This document shows, one piece after another, positions 7,201-15,650 of a DNA stretch of 64,000 nucleotides (position 1 is the first letter of the stretch; every line of letters begins with the position of its first letter). This DNA is from CAYZBF01 sp964476585 (GTDB taxonomy: Bacteria > Hydrothermota > UBA3072). A program made the position numbers and the translations under genes. Under the pieces are notes generated by a model that saw only the letters and a list, made by a program, of their open reading frames with translations, was not told the DNA's origin and ran no database searches. The DNA lies in the NCBI GenBank assembly GCA_964476585.1, contig CAYZBF010000003.1, positions 43,287-107,286 of the forward strand, read 5' to 3'.

Positions 7201-9610
7201 GAAAATAAAGAAGGCATCTATAGTAGAGGAGATGGAAAAGGCCTACCTCGATTACTCAATGAGTGTAATCGTTGGTAGAGCACTTCCTGAGGTTCGCGAC
7301 GGACTAAAACCAGTTCATAGAAGGATTCTCTATGCCATGAGTAAATTGGGGCTTACTTCGCAGTCTGCATTCAAGAAGTCTGCTACTGTAGTAGGAGAAG
7401 TCCTCGGTAAATATCATCCACACGGAGATATGGCAGTTTATGATACAATGGTGAGGATGGCACAGGATTTTTCACTTCGACATCCACTAATCGACGGACA
7501 GGGAAATTTTGGTTCCATTGATGGAGATAATGCTGCAGCATACAGATATACTGAAGCGCGGCTTTCCCCCATTGCCGAGTTAATGCTTAAAGATATTGGA
7601 GAGGCTACAGTGGACTTCGCCCCTAATTTCGATGCCTCTCTTGAAGAACCACAAGTTCTTCCCTCTGCCTTCCCAAATCTTCTTGTAAATGGTTCCTCTG
7701 GAATAGCTGTGGGGATGTCTACTAATATACCGCCTCACAATTTAGCTGAAATATGTGACGGTGTAATTGCTTTCATAGAGAATCCCGATATGGAAACCGC
7801 CGATTTAATGGAGTATATTAAGGGGCCAGACTTCCCTACACGCGGAATCATTGTAGGAGAGGAAGGCATACAAAAAGCATACAAAACAGGGGTAGGAAAG
7901 ATAATAGTTCAGGCAAAAACCCATTATGAGAAAGGCGTGCGGGGTAAGGAACAGATTATAATAACAGAAATCCCATATCAATTGAATAAGACAACCCTCA
8001 TAGAACAGATAGCAAATGCTGTGAATAAAGGGAAATTAGAGGGTATTTCGGATATTCGAGACGAATCAGACCGTGACGGTATAAGGATCGTCATAGTATT
8101 GAAACAGAACACGGATAAGGAATTGGTAGTTAATAGACTATTAAAATATACTGACCTTCGGAGAACCTTTGGTATAATACTGCTTGCAATTGTGGACGGC
8201 GTTCCTAATAAACTAACACTTAAAGAATTGCTCGCACATTATATCAATCATAGACACGAGGTTGTCAGGAGAAGAAGCCAATATGAACTTGACAAGGCTG
8301 AAAAGAGAGCACATATTTTGGAGGGACTCCGTAGCGCCCTGGATGAGATTGATCGTATCGTAGAAATTATAAAAGGTTCAAAAAATAGAGCCGAAGCTAA
8401 AGAAAATTTAATCAAGGAATTCAACTTTAGTGAAGTACAATCGGACGCAATACTGGACATGAGACTCGCCCGGTTAACATCTCTCGAGAAAGAAAATATT
8501 ATAGAGGAATATAAAGAGAATATTAAATTAATAGAAAAATTAAAGACCATTTTATCCTCCAGCAAGAGCCTGGATGGTATAGTTATTGAGGAACTGAAGA
8601 AAGTAAAAGAGCAGTTCTCCGACAAAAGGAGGACTGAGATAATCGCAGGGCCCATAGAGGATCTATCCCCTGAGAGTCTTATCAAGGAGGAAGATGTTGT
8701 GGTCACAATCACCAGGAGAGGATGGGTAAAGCGAATACCCCTTTACACGTATCATCTTCAGGGACGTGGAGGAAAAGGTGTAATTGGTATGCCTCAAAAG
8801 GATAACGATTATGTAGCCTCCCTGTTTATAGAATCAACTCATGATAAAATGTTGCTCTTTACTAACAAGGGAAGATGCTATCAACTGCAGGTATTCGACA
8901 TTCCTGAAGGTAGCAGAATTTCTAAGGGTACTTCGTTGGCCCAGCTCCTCTCTATGGAACAGCGAGAAGAACCTCGTGGAGTAATCACATTAAAGGAATT
9001 TACGAAGGGAGATAATATAATCCTAGCAACGAAGCATGGAATAATAAAGAAGATAGAGTTGAGGGAATTTAGAAATGCCCATTCAAAAGGAATAATTGCT
9101 CAGAACTTGAAGGAGGGTGATGAACTAATAATTGCCAGAAGGGTCAGTCAAGGTAATAGAATTCTCCTTGCCTCCAGAAGAGCACAGGTGATCAGGTTTA
9201 ACGAGAGTAAATTAAGGGCGATGGGCAGAAATGCAAGAGGCGTTATAGGGATGTCTCTATCCGGGGATGATGAGGTAATCTCCTGTGTTATAGAAGATGA
9301 GAGAGCTACGGATCTCTTGTTTATAGCCAGTAATGGTTATGGTAAGAGAGTTACAATTCCCGAGTTCAGAGAGATTAGACGTGGCGGCAAGGGAGTTATT
9401 GGCATGAGGCTCAGTGAGAGGACTGGAGAACTACGTTGTATGGCAGGTGTAAGTAGGGATGAGGAAATAATGATAATATCAAAGGATGGCAATATAATAC
9501 GCTTGAATTCTAACGAGGTTAGCAAACAACATCGTCCTACTCGGGGTGTCCACGTAGTCAAGATGAAAGAGGGCGATGAAGTAACCGACATAGCCCTGGT
9601 ATTGGATTGA
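7193..9610 (+). CDS. gyrA: DNA gyrase subunit A (type IIA topoisomerase A subunit)
   Basis: An 805-residue GyrA/ParC protein. The N-terminal breakage-reunion domain has the catalytic Tyr119 in AYRYTEAR and the GVGMSTNIPPHN-like segment near residue 170. The C-terminal beta-pinwheel shows repeated blade motifs and a GyrA-box variant, QGRGGKG (classical QRRGGKG). No gyrB is adjacent. The box and length favour gyrase over ParC. It overlaps etfA by 8 bases, an unusual operon partner. Confidence 0.9.
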   Translation: MAEKIKKASIVEEMEKAYLDYSMSVIVGRALPEVRDGLKPVHRRILYAMSKLGLTSQSAFKKSATVVGEVLGKYHPHGDMAVYDTMVRMAQDFSLRHPLIDGQGNFGSIDGDNAAAYRYTEARLSPIAELMLKDIGEATVDFAPNFDASLEEPQVLPSAFPNLLVNGSSGIAVGMSTNIPPHNLAEICDGVIAFIENPDMETADLMEYIKGPDFPTRGIIVGEEGIQKAYKTGVGKIIVQAKTHYEKGVRGKEQIIITEIPYQLNKTTLIEQIANAVNKGKLEGISDIRDESDRDGIRIVIVLKQNTDKELVVNRLLKYTDLRRTFGIILLAIVDGVPNKLTLKELLAHYINHRHEVVRRRSQYELDKAEKRAHILEGLRSALDEIDRIVEIIKGSKNRAEAKENLIKEFNFSEVQSDAILDMRLARLTSLEKENIIEEYKENIKLIEKLKTILSSSKSLDGIVIEELKKVKEQFSDKRRTEIIAGPIEDLSPESLIKEEDVVVTITRRGWVKRIPLYTYHLQGRGGKGVIGMPQKDNDYVASLFIESTHDKMLLFTNKGRCYQLQVFDIPEGSRISKGTSLAQLLSMEQREEPRGVITLKEFTKGDNIILATKHGIIKKIELREFRNAHSKGIIAQNLKEGDELIIARRVSQGNRILLASRRAQVIRFNESKLRAMGRNARGVIGMSLSGDDEVISCVIEDERATDLLFIASNGYGKRVTIPEFREIRRGGKGVIGMRLSERTGELRCMAGVSRDEEIMIISKDGNIIRLNSNEVSKQHRPTRGVHVVKMKEGDEVTDIALVLD

Positions 9611-9837
9611 TAGAAGTACGCAGGGTTCAGTTCTACTCAGGGGGAAAAAGGGATGAGGTCCCCAAAACCATATTCACCCATTCAGGAGTAATAAGAGTTC
9701 ACAAAATCATAGAAACGCGTCTAGAAGAAGATTATCAATCGGGAAGAAGAAAGATGGTCTTTATATTCAAGAGCATAGAAGATAATAAATATCGTCTGGA
9801 ATCCAGCAAGGAAGGGTTTAAGCTAAGTCAATTGTAG
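9607..9837 (+). CDS. Small conserved-looking protein after gyrA
   Basis: A 76-residue basic protein, start TTG overlapping the gyrA stop (TTGA). The sequence begins MIEVRRVQFYSGGKRDEVPK and looks beta-rich with no signal, membrane segment or cysteines. I do not recognise a family. Its coupling to gyrA and position as the last gene before a terminator suggest it is a real gene. Function unknown. Confidence 0.6.
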   Translation: MIEVRRVQFYSGGKRDEVPKTIFTHSGVIRVHKIIETRLEEDYQSGRRKMVFIFKSIEDNKYRLESSKEGFKLSQL

Positions 9838-9871
9838 AATAACTTTGCCGCCTCCGGGTTATTCAAAGAAT

Positions 9872-9905
9872 AAAGGGGGCAGTTGTGACCAGCTACCCCC
9901 TCTTT
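9872..9905. terminator. Bidirectional intrinsic terminator
   Basis: A hairpin with arms AAAGGGGGCAGTTG and CAGCTACCCCCTCTTT (one bulge and a small internal mismatch) and loop TGAC lies between the convergent gyrA operon and the minus-strand lipoprotein gene. Short T-rich tracts follow on both strands. Confidence 0.65.
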
Positions 9906-9927
9906 ATTACTCTATATCACTGTAGAA

Positions 9928-10782
9928 TTATTCAATCCTGTATGGAAATACCCAAACGTTGGAATCATATTGATATTCGTGATCATCCAGGGTATTCTTG
10001 TGCAGGATGTCGAATGCAACCATCCGCACTCCAGGCATTTCGGGCGTCTGCCACGCTCCAGACCATGCTCCACTTCCTGCCTCATCAAACTCCCATCTCC
10101 ACCATCTACAATACCCAAAATGGTGACCTCTGGCATGGAAGAAAGCATATACATTATCATCTGAATATATAGTGAGTGAAACCTCTTCACCCGGAGCAAA
10201 ACTCAGGATGGCTTCCTTATCTACCAGGGCGAGCGGATCGCCAATAACAGTGTTAGGATAGCTCTCACACTCAATCCTGATTGAGTCAATACCAACGGTA
10301 TTGGGATAGGATGTTATCTTGGCACCGCTTATCTTCTCTAATCTCCAACCCCTATAGCCTATAGAATCAGCATAATGCTTGAATATTGCAAAACGGGTGA
10401 TGTTGTCTTTCATACTCTTCATGTAATGGGCAATGGTGTCAGGGGGTATTGTATCGTATTCATAAATATGGAATATTCCTGAAACCTCGCCGCTGACGAT
10501 AACATAGGCAGAGTCATTCAATGTATCGATATTCATAGTTATATCAATTTCATCTACACTCGTTGGCTGTCTCCACCATGTGGTTTGCATTTCCGCTTTC
10601 TTGACATCTCGTTCACCATAATAATCCCCATAGGTGAAGTACCCATCGGGATTGTCAAGTATCGCATTTTTTATCGCCGCTTCATCGAAAGAGAGTTCTG
10701 CCCCTGTAGGTGACTTTTCACAACCCCAGAATAATAGGAGCATTAACATTAAGAGAATTACAGGTAACAATTTCCGGAACAT
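9928..10782 (-). CDS. Predicted lipoprotein, unknown function
   Basis: A 284-residue protein with a type II signal peptide: MFRKLL, a long hydrophobic stretch, then the lipobox LFWGC (Cys near residue 21). A good ribosome binding site, AAAGGAGAAG, precedes the ATG. The mature part is rich in aromatic and acidic residues and reads like a beta-sandwich surface protein. I recognise no domain. A 39-codon ORF with its own ribosome binding site ends 19 nt upstream. Confidence 0.7.
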   Translation of the reverse strand: MFRKLLPVILLMLMLLLFWGCEKSPTGAELSFDEAAIKNAILDNPDGYFTYGDYYGERDVKKAEMQTTWWRQPTSVDEIDITMNIDTLNDSAYVIVSGEVSGIFHIYEYDTIPPDTIAHYMKSMKDNITRFAIFKHYADSIGYRGWRLEKISGAKITSYPNTVGIDSIRIECESYPNTVIGDPLALVDKEAILSFAPGEEVSLTIYSDDNVYAFFHARGHHFGYCRWWRWEFDEAGSGAWSGAWQTPEMPGVRMVAFDILHKNTLDDHEYQYDSNVWVFPYRIE

Positions 10783-10801
10783 ATCTTCTCCTTTGTTTTT
10801 G

Positions 10802-10921
10802 TTAAATACTTACAGAGCACACCGAGTATTTTCTACCCATGAGAATCTTTCCAATTCCAGTAAATATCTTTTCTCTGTGTCCTGTATCCGTTTTTATTTT
10901 ATCTCTGTGGCTCTCATTCAT
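10802..10921 (-). CDS. Possible 39-residue ORF upstream of the lipoprotein
   Basis: The minus strand carries AAAGGAGTGAAG directly before an ATG at 10921, followed by 39 codons (MNESHRDKIKTDTGHR...) ending at 10802, 19 nt before the lipoprotein start. The strong ribosome binding site argues for translation. The repetitive HRDK/HREK wording resembles translated CACAGAG-type intergenic repeats seen in many draft genomes, which argues against. The remaining gene-free bases to 11122 show nothing else. Confidence 0.3.
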   Translation of the reverse strand: MNESHRDKIKTDTGHREKIFTGIGKILMGRKYSVCSVSI

Positions 10922-11122
10922 ACTTCACTCCTTTTTTCGTTGTTTCAAAAGCCAGAAGTCTTTTCTGGACATGATTTACAAATTTATTTAACCTCTTCAT
11001 TTAATCTCTTTGGTCTCCTTATTTTTTAATCATTTAGACAAAAATTTTGCAAATTAGTCCCATTTTTTAGATTCTTACCAGAGAGTGTAGCACAAACCGG
11101 CGGCCTGCCCTTTCATACTCAC

Positions 11123-11150
11123 TTGACAAAAAGGGGATGATCTATATATT
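11123..11150 (+). promoter_or_regulatory. Promoter for the tRNA-Gly/tRNA-Cys/rpsT unit
   Basis: TTGACA (11123-11128), a 16-nt spacer and TATATT (11145-11150), 8 nt upstream of the tRNA-Gly 5' end. Confidence 0.65.
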
Positions 11151-11158
11151 GAATTCAA

Positions 11159-11230
11159 GCGGGAATAGCTCAGTGGCAGAGCGTCACCTTGCCAAGGTGA
11201 AAGTCGCGGGTTCAAATCCCGTTTCCCGCT
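11159..11230 (+). tRNA. tRNA-Gly (GCC)
   Basis: A full cloverleaf: acceptor GCGGGAA pairs with TTCCCGC, the D arm has AGCTCAGTGGCAGAGC, the anticodon stem TCACC/GGTGA holds loop TTGCCAA with anticodon GCC, and the T loop is TTCAAAT. The discriminator is T. No CCA is encoded. Confidence 0.95.
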
Positions 11231-11236
11231 CTGAAA

Positions 11237-11308
11237 GGCGGCATAGCCAAGTGGTAAGGCGTCGGTCTGCAAAACCGTTATACCCCGGTTCGAATCCGGG
11301 TGCCGCCT
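11237..11308 (+). tRNA. tRNA-Cys (GCA)
   Basis: Acceptor GGCGGCA pairs with TGCCGCC, the anticodon loop CTGCAAA gives GCA, and the T arm is CCCGGTTCGAATCCGGG. The discriminator is T, as expected for Cys. It is 6 nt after tRNA-Gly and 20 nt before rpsT, so all three probably share one transcript. Confidence 0.95.
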
Positions 11309-11328
11309 CTTTGGGATTGGGAGGTTAA

Positions 11329-11580
11329 ATGCCAATAACTAAATCTGCAAAGAAGAGAGTAAGACAAGCGGCAAAAAGAAAAGTAAGAAATAAAGGGATT
11401 AAAACCAGCCTTAAAAATATAACAAAGGCAATAAGGGACGAAAAAGACCCTAAGAAGGCTAAGGAACTCCTTGATAAGGCCTATTCACTCTTTGATAAAG
11501 CCATAACTAAAGGGGTGATTCATAAGAATAACGCTGCCCGTAAAAAGGCTCAACTTGCACGAGTAGTTAAGGAGAAATAG
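11329..11580 (+). CDS. rpsT: 30S ribosomal protein S20
   Basis: An 83-residue, very basic helical protein with the S20 pattern: MPITKSAKKRVRQAAKRK at the N-terminus and HKNNAARKKAQLAR at the C-terminus. The ribosome binding site GGGAGG precedes the ATG. The 3' end overlaps the convergent comF gene by 14 bases. Confidence 0.95.
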   Translation: MPITKSAKKRVRQAAKRKVRNKGIKTSLKNITKAIRDEKDPKKAKELLDKAYSLFDKAITKGVIHKNNAARKKAQLARVVKEK

Positions 11581-12283
11581 CCAGTACCAGCCCTATAACC
11601 CGTGAAATCCCCCTCTCTTTTAATGCCCTAGCACATTCATTCAGGGTAGAAGCAGTAGTAATAACATCATCTATGACTATTATGCCTCCATCTAAATCAT
11701 TATTCAACCGATCTATAACTTTTTGATCCACCTTATATGCATCTCTAACATTGGTGAGTCGCTCCTTATCAGAAAGTTTAGTCTGGGATGGAATGCTACG
11801 TACTTTTTTAAGAAGGGGTACACTCCTGAGGGAAGCGATCGTTGCAAACTCATCTGCAAGTAGTCTGCTCTGATTATAACCCCTCGTACGTAGTTCTACA
11901 CCACGCATTGGAACCCAGGTAACTATTTTGATTCTCTTCACGTCCCCTCTCACCAAATATACAGAATAGAGCATACGGGCAAGTCGCTTCAAAAGAGATG
12001 GGCGATTGTTGTACTTATAGAATTTTATAATATTCGAAAATGGATATACATAATTACCACATCCGATGACAAAATCAAAATCTGGCGGATTCTCCCTGCA
12101 ATTCTTGCAGATATTTCCAGACTTAATCGTCTTTCCACATATTCTACATCTTCTCCTGGATAAAAAATGTATCTCCCCAAAACACTTGTTACATACCATA
12201 GTCTCTCCACCCAATCTATCACCACATATTGCGCAATATGGAGGAAAGATAAAATCCACAAAATCAATTAAAATGTTAGGCAT
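11567..12283 (-). CDS. comF: ComF-family amidophosphoribosyltransferase-like protein
   Basis: A 238-residue protein. The N-terminus has a zinc-ribbon region with four CxxC-type pairs (CAIC, CNKC, CRIC, CKNC, residues 17-65). The C-terminus has the PRPP-binding motif IIVIDDVITTAS near residue 205. ComF proteins aid DNA uptake in competent bacteria, but many homologues have no proven role. It overlaps rodA by 8 bases. Confidence 0.88.
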   Translation of the reverse strand: MPNILIDFVDFIFPPYCAICGDRLGGETMVCNKCFGEIHFLSRRRCRICGKTIKSGNICKNCRENPPDFDFVIGCGNYVYPFSNIIKFYKYNNRPSLLKRLARMLYSVYLVRGDVKRIKIVTWVPMRGVELRTRGYNQSRLLADEFATIASLRSVPLLKKVRSIPSQTKLSDKERLTNVRDAYKVDQKVIDRLNNDLDGGIIVIDDVITTASTLNECARALKERGISRVIGLVLAISP

Positions 12284-13508
12284 AGGCCCCTTTTCTCATA
12301 GCAAAAAGGTATCCCATAAAAATGATAGAAACCAACATGGATGTTCCTCCATAACTTATAAAGGGTAATGGTAGTCCAACCACCGGAAGTAATCCTATGG
12401 TCATCCCAATATTGACTATGATCTGGGATGAGAAATAGAAAAATATACCGTATGTAAGATACTTCTTGAAGGGTTCTGTTATATTCTCTGCAAGAAGTAA
12501 GACCTTAATTAGGAAGTAAGCAAAAAGTAATAAGAGGATTAGTGTCCCAAGGAATCCGAATTCTTCACCTAAAACAGCAAATATAAAATCAGTTCTTGTC
12601 TGGGGAAGAAACCCAAGATTCTTTATTATCCCATTAAGATATCCCTTGCCGAAGAATCCTCCAGAACCTATTGAAATCTTTGATTGAAGTATATGCCAAC
12701 CAGCACCGGTGGGATCCCAGGAGGGATTAATAAAACTCATAAGTCTGTCTTTCTGGTAAGGCTTTAAGAGGCCCCGGAGCTTCGGCGCAAGAGAACCCAA
12801 CAGAACATCGAGTAAGAAAAGCAATAAACCATCCCTGAATTTAATATTGGCAAATAACAGAGCACCTATAAGAAGTACCATAAATATGATCCATGATATT
12901 AGATTGAATCCACACAGTAGAGAAAGCAGCGGGGAAATGTAGAGAAAATATCGTGGGAGGGGTATATCAAGTGTCCCCACCATACCAAAAAATATTATAA
13001 TAAAGATTGCAGATGTTCCGATATCTGGTTCAAAGAAAATAAGCAACACGGGCAGAAGAGTATAGAGTATAGGCATTACAAGGTGAGGAAAGTAGACATC
13101 TTTATGGCTTAATCGAGTAAATATTCTGGCCAAAAACATAATATAGAAGACCTTCATCAGTTCAGATGGCTGGAATTGAAATCCTCCAAGCTCAATCCAT
13201 CGGCCACGACTATGCGGAAGAAATAGAACGATAATGAGGAGGAGTATTCCTATTATATAAAATACTGAAGAGAGGTACCTTATTTTTTTGAGAGGGTAGA
13301 GGTATATGATAAAACCAAACGGGAGTGATATACCTATCCATATGAGATGCTTAATGAAGAATGTTTGGTCTCCTGGATAATTAGCACTGTATTGCAGAAC
13401 TATACCTATACCCAAGAGAGTAAAAAATACAAAAAGAAGAGGCTTATCGATCTTTATTCTTATCCTCCACCCATTCCCATCTGAGAAGATACACCTTCTC
13501 ACCGTCAA
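12276..13508 (-). CDS. rodA: Rod-shape peptidoglycan polymerase RodA (SEDS family)
   Basis: A 410-residue multi-pass membrane protein of the FtsW/RodA/SpoVE family, which polymerises lipid II. SEDS marks include QPSELMKVFYIMF, EPDIGTS, the long loop PYQKDRLMSFINPSWDPTGAGWH and GLLPVVGLPLPFISYGG near the C-terminus. The start is uncertain. The listed ATG gives a basic 18-residue extension overlapping recJ by 65 bases, while a GGAGG at about 13470 sits before RIKIDKPLLF, with no ATG, GTG or TTG at the expected distance. Confidence 0.9.
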   Translation of the reverse strand: MTVRRCIFSDGNGWRIRIKIDKPLLFVFFTLLGIGIVLQYSANYPGDQTFFIKHLIWIGISLPFGFIIYLYPLKKIRYLSSVFYIIGILLLIIVLFLPHSRGRWIELGGFQFQPSELMKVFYIMFLARIFTRLSHKDVYFPHLVMPILYTLLPVLLIFFEPDIGTSAIFIIIFFGMVGTLDIPLPRYFLYISPLLSLLCGFNLISWIIFMVLLIGALLFANIKFRDGLLLFLLDVLLGSLAPKLRGLLKPYQKDRLMSFINPSWDPTGAGWHILQSKISIGSGGFFGKGYLNGIIKNLGFLPQTRTDFIFAVLGEEFGFLGTLILLLLFAYFLIKVLLLAENITEPFKKYLTYGIFFYFSSQIIVNIGMTIGLLPVVGLPLPFISYGGTSMLVSIIFMGYLFAMRKGAYA

Positions 13509-14988
13509 GCCTCATATACACATTTACCATTTTCGAGGGTGGCGGCATTTCTCTCACCCTATCCAGTTTCAATGAATTTTCTCCATCCGAGAGTGTTGCT
13601 AGGCCGTTATTTATTGTGTATTTGACGTTTTCTACCTGAAATATAGGAGGCGCATTACCCTTTCCAAATGGTTTTATCTTTCTTATAAAGTCCTGCAATT
13701 CTGGTGTTATCTCTTTTAATTTTACCTTTGCGTCAACATGAATCCTGGGCTCGTAATGCTCTAACTCTGGCGAAACTCTGCTTCTGAATTCCTCTACCTT
13801 ACTTTCCTTGAGTGTGAAACCACAGGCCACCTTGTGTCCTCCATAATCAATAAGTAAGTCACTAACTGAATCAAGAATCGCAAGGAGATCAAAATCTGAA
13901 GGGCCTCTCCCCTCACCCCTGAGATGTTCTCCTGTCATATAGATTACGAAAACAGGATGTTTAGTGTAATCCCTAGCTCTATTGGCAATGGTCCCTGAAA
14001 ATTCTCTATCCAGATCTGGATCAAATAGAACCATGTGGCCTGCATCCAATTGACTCTTTAAAGAAGAGAATTGCTCACCCGCCTTGAAACTCCAGTATGT
14101 GTGTTTTGCTTCTAGTTCGCTATATATATCCTCTGCCTGGCTTTCGGTGGAAGCATTAAAAAACCTCCAGGTTAGCTTTTCCGTTCCAGAATAGAGTGGC
14201 TCAATAGCCTCCTCTATACTACCAATCTTACGAAGTAGCGAGAGAGCAGGATTTCTTGTCTTCTCCAGCAATTTAGCTCCTTCGCATAACAGAATACGAT
14301 TTTCATCCAGTTGAGTTACTCTGTCACCTATGATTCCTATCATAGCCAGAATTGGAATTTCAGAAAATTCGCTAACCCATTCATTTGTCGTTTTTCCCGT
14401 AAGACTCGCAAATAACGCATCTGCTAACTTAAAAGCAACGCCAGCCCCAGAAAGATCTCTATATCCAAAAGAGCCCAACTTTGGATTAAGTATTAGCCCT
14501 TTTGGAAGGTTCTCCTTCGGCTCATGGTGGTCAGTTATTATAACATCGAGGTTGTTTAAAAGAAGATATTCTACTTCTTCAAAACTAGCTATCCCACAAT
14601 CCACAGTAATGATAATGTCAATACCCCTTTCAATTGCGAGTTTTATCCCTTTTTCTGAGAGTCCATAACCTTCTTCCCGACGTTTTGGTATATATGTTTC
14701 TATCTCGTAACCCGTTAATTTTTGCATAGTCTTCTTCATAAGCAGGCATGCTGTAATACCATCCATATCTTGGTCACCCCATATAAGTATATTTTTCTTC
14801 TGAGATATCGTTTCTTCAATTTTTTCTACTACCTTTATCATTGCTTCATCTGCTTTTCTGAAGTGCTCGAAAGAAGGGTCAAGTAATCGCTCCAATGATT
14901 CCTGGTCTGTTACCTCCTTTTTTAGAAGCAGATCCTTTATTCCCGGGGAGAGAGATTTAAATTCAATGTCTATCTTTCTTTTACCCAT
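13444..14988 (-). CDS. recJ: Single-stranded-DNA exonuclease RecJ (DHH family)
   Basis: A 514-residue RecJ, a 5'-3' exonuclease in recombination and mismatch repair. Motif I is WGDQDMDG (residues 70-77, canonical DYDVDG). VDCGI follows near 129, the DHH triad lies at 153-155, and the DHHA1 motif YGGHKVACGF lies near 388. It is somewhat shorter than the E. coli enzyme (577). It overlaps scpA by 19 bases upstream and rodA downstream. Confidence 0.9.
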   Translation of the reverse strand: MGKRKIDIEFKSLSPGIKDLLLKKEVTDQESLERLLDPSFEHFRKADEAMIKVVEKIEETISQKKNILIWGDQDMDGITACLLMKKTMQKLTGYEIETYIPKRREEGYGLSEKGIKLAIERGIDIIITVDCGIASFEEVEYLLLNNLDVIITDHHEPKENLPKGLILNPKLGSFGYRDLSGAGVAFKLADALFASLTGKTTNEWVSEFSEIPILAMIGIIGDRVTQLDENRILLCEGAKLLEKTRNPALSLLRKIGSIEEAIEPLYSGTEKLTWRFFNASTESQAEDIYSELEAKHTYWSFKAGEQFSSLKSQLDAGHMVLFDPDLDREFSGTIANRARDYTKHPVFVIYMTGEHLRGEGRGPSDFDLLAILDSVSDLLIDYGGHKVACGFTLKESKVEEFRSRVSPELEHYEPRIHVDAKVKLKEITPELQDFIRKIKPFGKGNAPPIFQVENVKYTINNGLATLSDGENSLKLDRVREMPPPSKMVNVYMRLDGEKVYLLRWEWVEDKNKDR

Positions 14989-15650
14989 ATTTCCCCAAAT
15001 GGCCTCTTTTGAATTGCCTTGGCCTTACCCAGCCTGATTATCTCTAAGAGAGCAAAGAATGTTCCTACCGCTTCCAAATGCTCAGAACCTTTAATCATCT
15101 CGGAGAAAACAAAAGATTTTAGCTTTTTCAATTGTTCAAGTAATTTCTTAATAAGATGTTCAATATGGAACAGGATAGTAGTTGGTGGCTCAAACAAAGT
15201 CGCCTTCTTTATTGATTCAAGGAGTTCTTTAAATCTATCCATCGAAATATTTACCTCTTTTCGAGAATCATACGGTGGTCTTGTATACATTGTGTTTGCA
15301 AGAGTGAGTGTATTCTTTAACCAGAGCCCCTTTTCCTTGAATTTTTTAAATTCCTCCAATCTTTGAATCAAGGACTCTTTTGTTTCATATTCGTCATCAA
15401 CCTCGGAGAATCCTTCATCTGTCATCTCCCTTGCTTTTATCGCAAGAAGGGTCGCTGCATAACGCAAGAATTCACCAGCTCCGTCAAAATCGATATTCTC
15501 CAATCCTTTGATGAAGAGTAGATATTCTCTGGTGATTCTGGATAGCGAGATATCTTTGATTGCAACTTCCTGCTTTCTCACAAGATACAATAGAAGATCA
15601 AGAGGACCCTCAAACTCATCACAGGAAACCCTGTAGCCTTGCGTGATCAT
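14970..15650 (-). CDS. scpA: Segregation and condensation protein A
   Basis: A 226-residue ScpA, the kleisin of the bacterial condensin complex. The diagnostic N-terminus FEGPLDLLLYLVRKQEVAI is present, and the C-terminus forms a winged helix ending in KAIQKRPFGEIWV. scpB is not adjacent. It overlaps the upstream symporter gene by 4 bases and recJ by 19. Confidence 0.9.
   Translation of the reverse strand: MITQGYRVSCDEFEGPLDLLLYLVRKQEVAIKDISLSRITREYLLFIKGLENIDFDGAGEFLRYAATLLAIKAREMTDEGFSEVDDEYETKESLIQRLEEFKKFKEKGLWLKNTLTLANTMYTRPPYDSRKEVNISMDRFKELLESIKKATLFEPPTTILFHIEHLIKKLLEQLKKLKSFVFSEMIKGSEHLEAVGTFFALLEIIRLGKAKAIQKRPFGEIWVKER

Noticed and set aside
11075..11335. Open frames across the tRNA pair on both strands
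   Set aside because: They translate tRNA-Gly and tRNA-Cys sequence, a standard false ORF.
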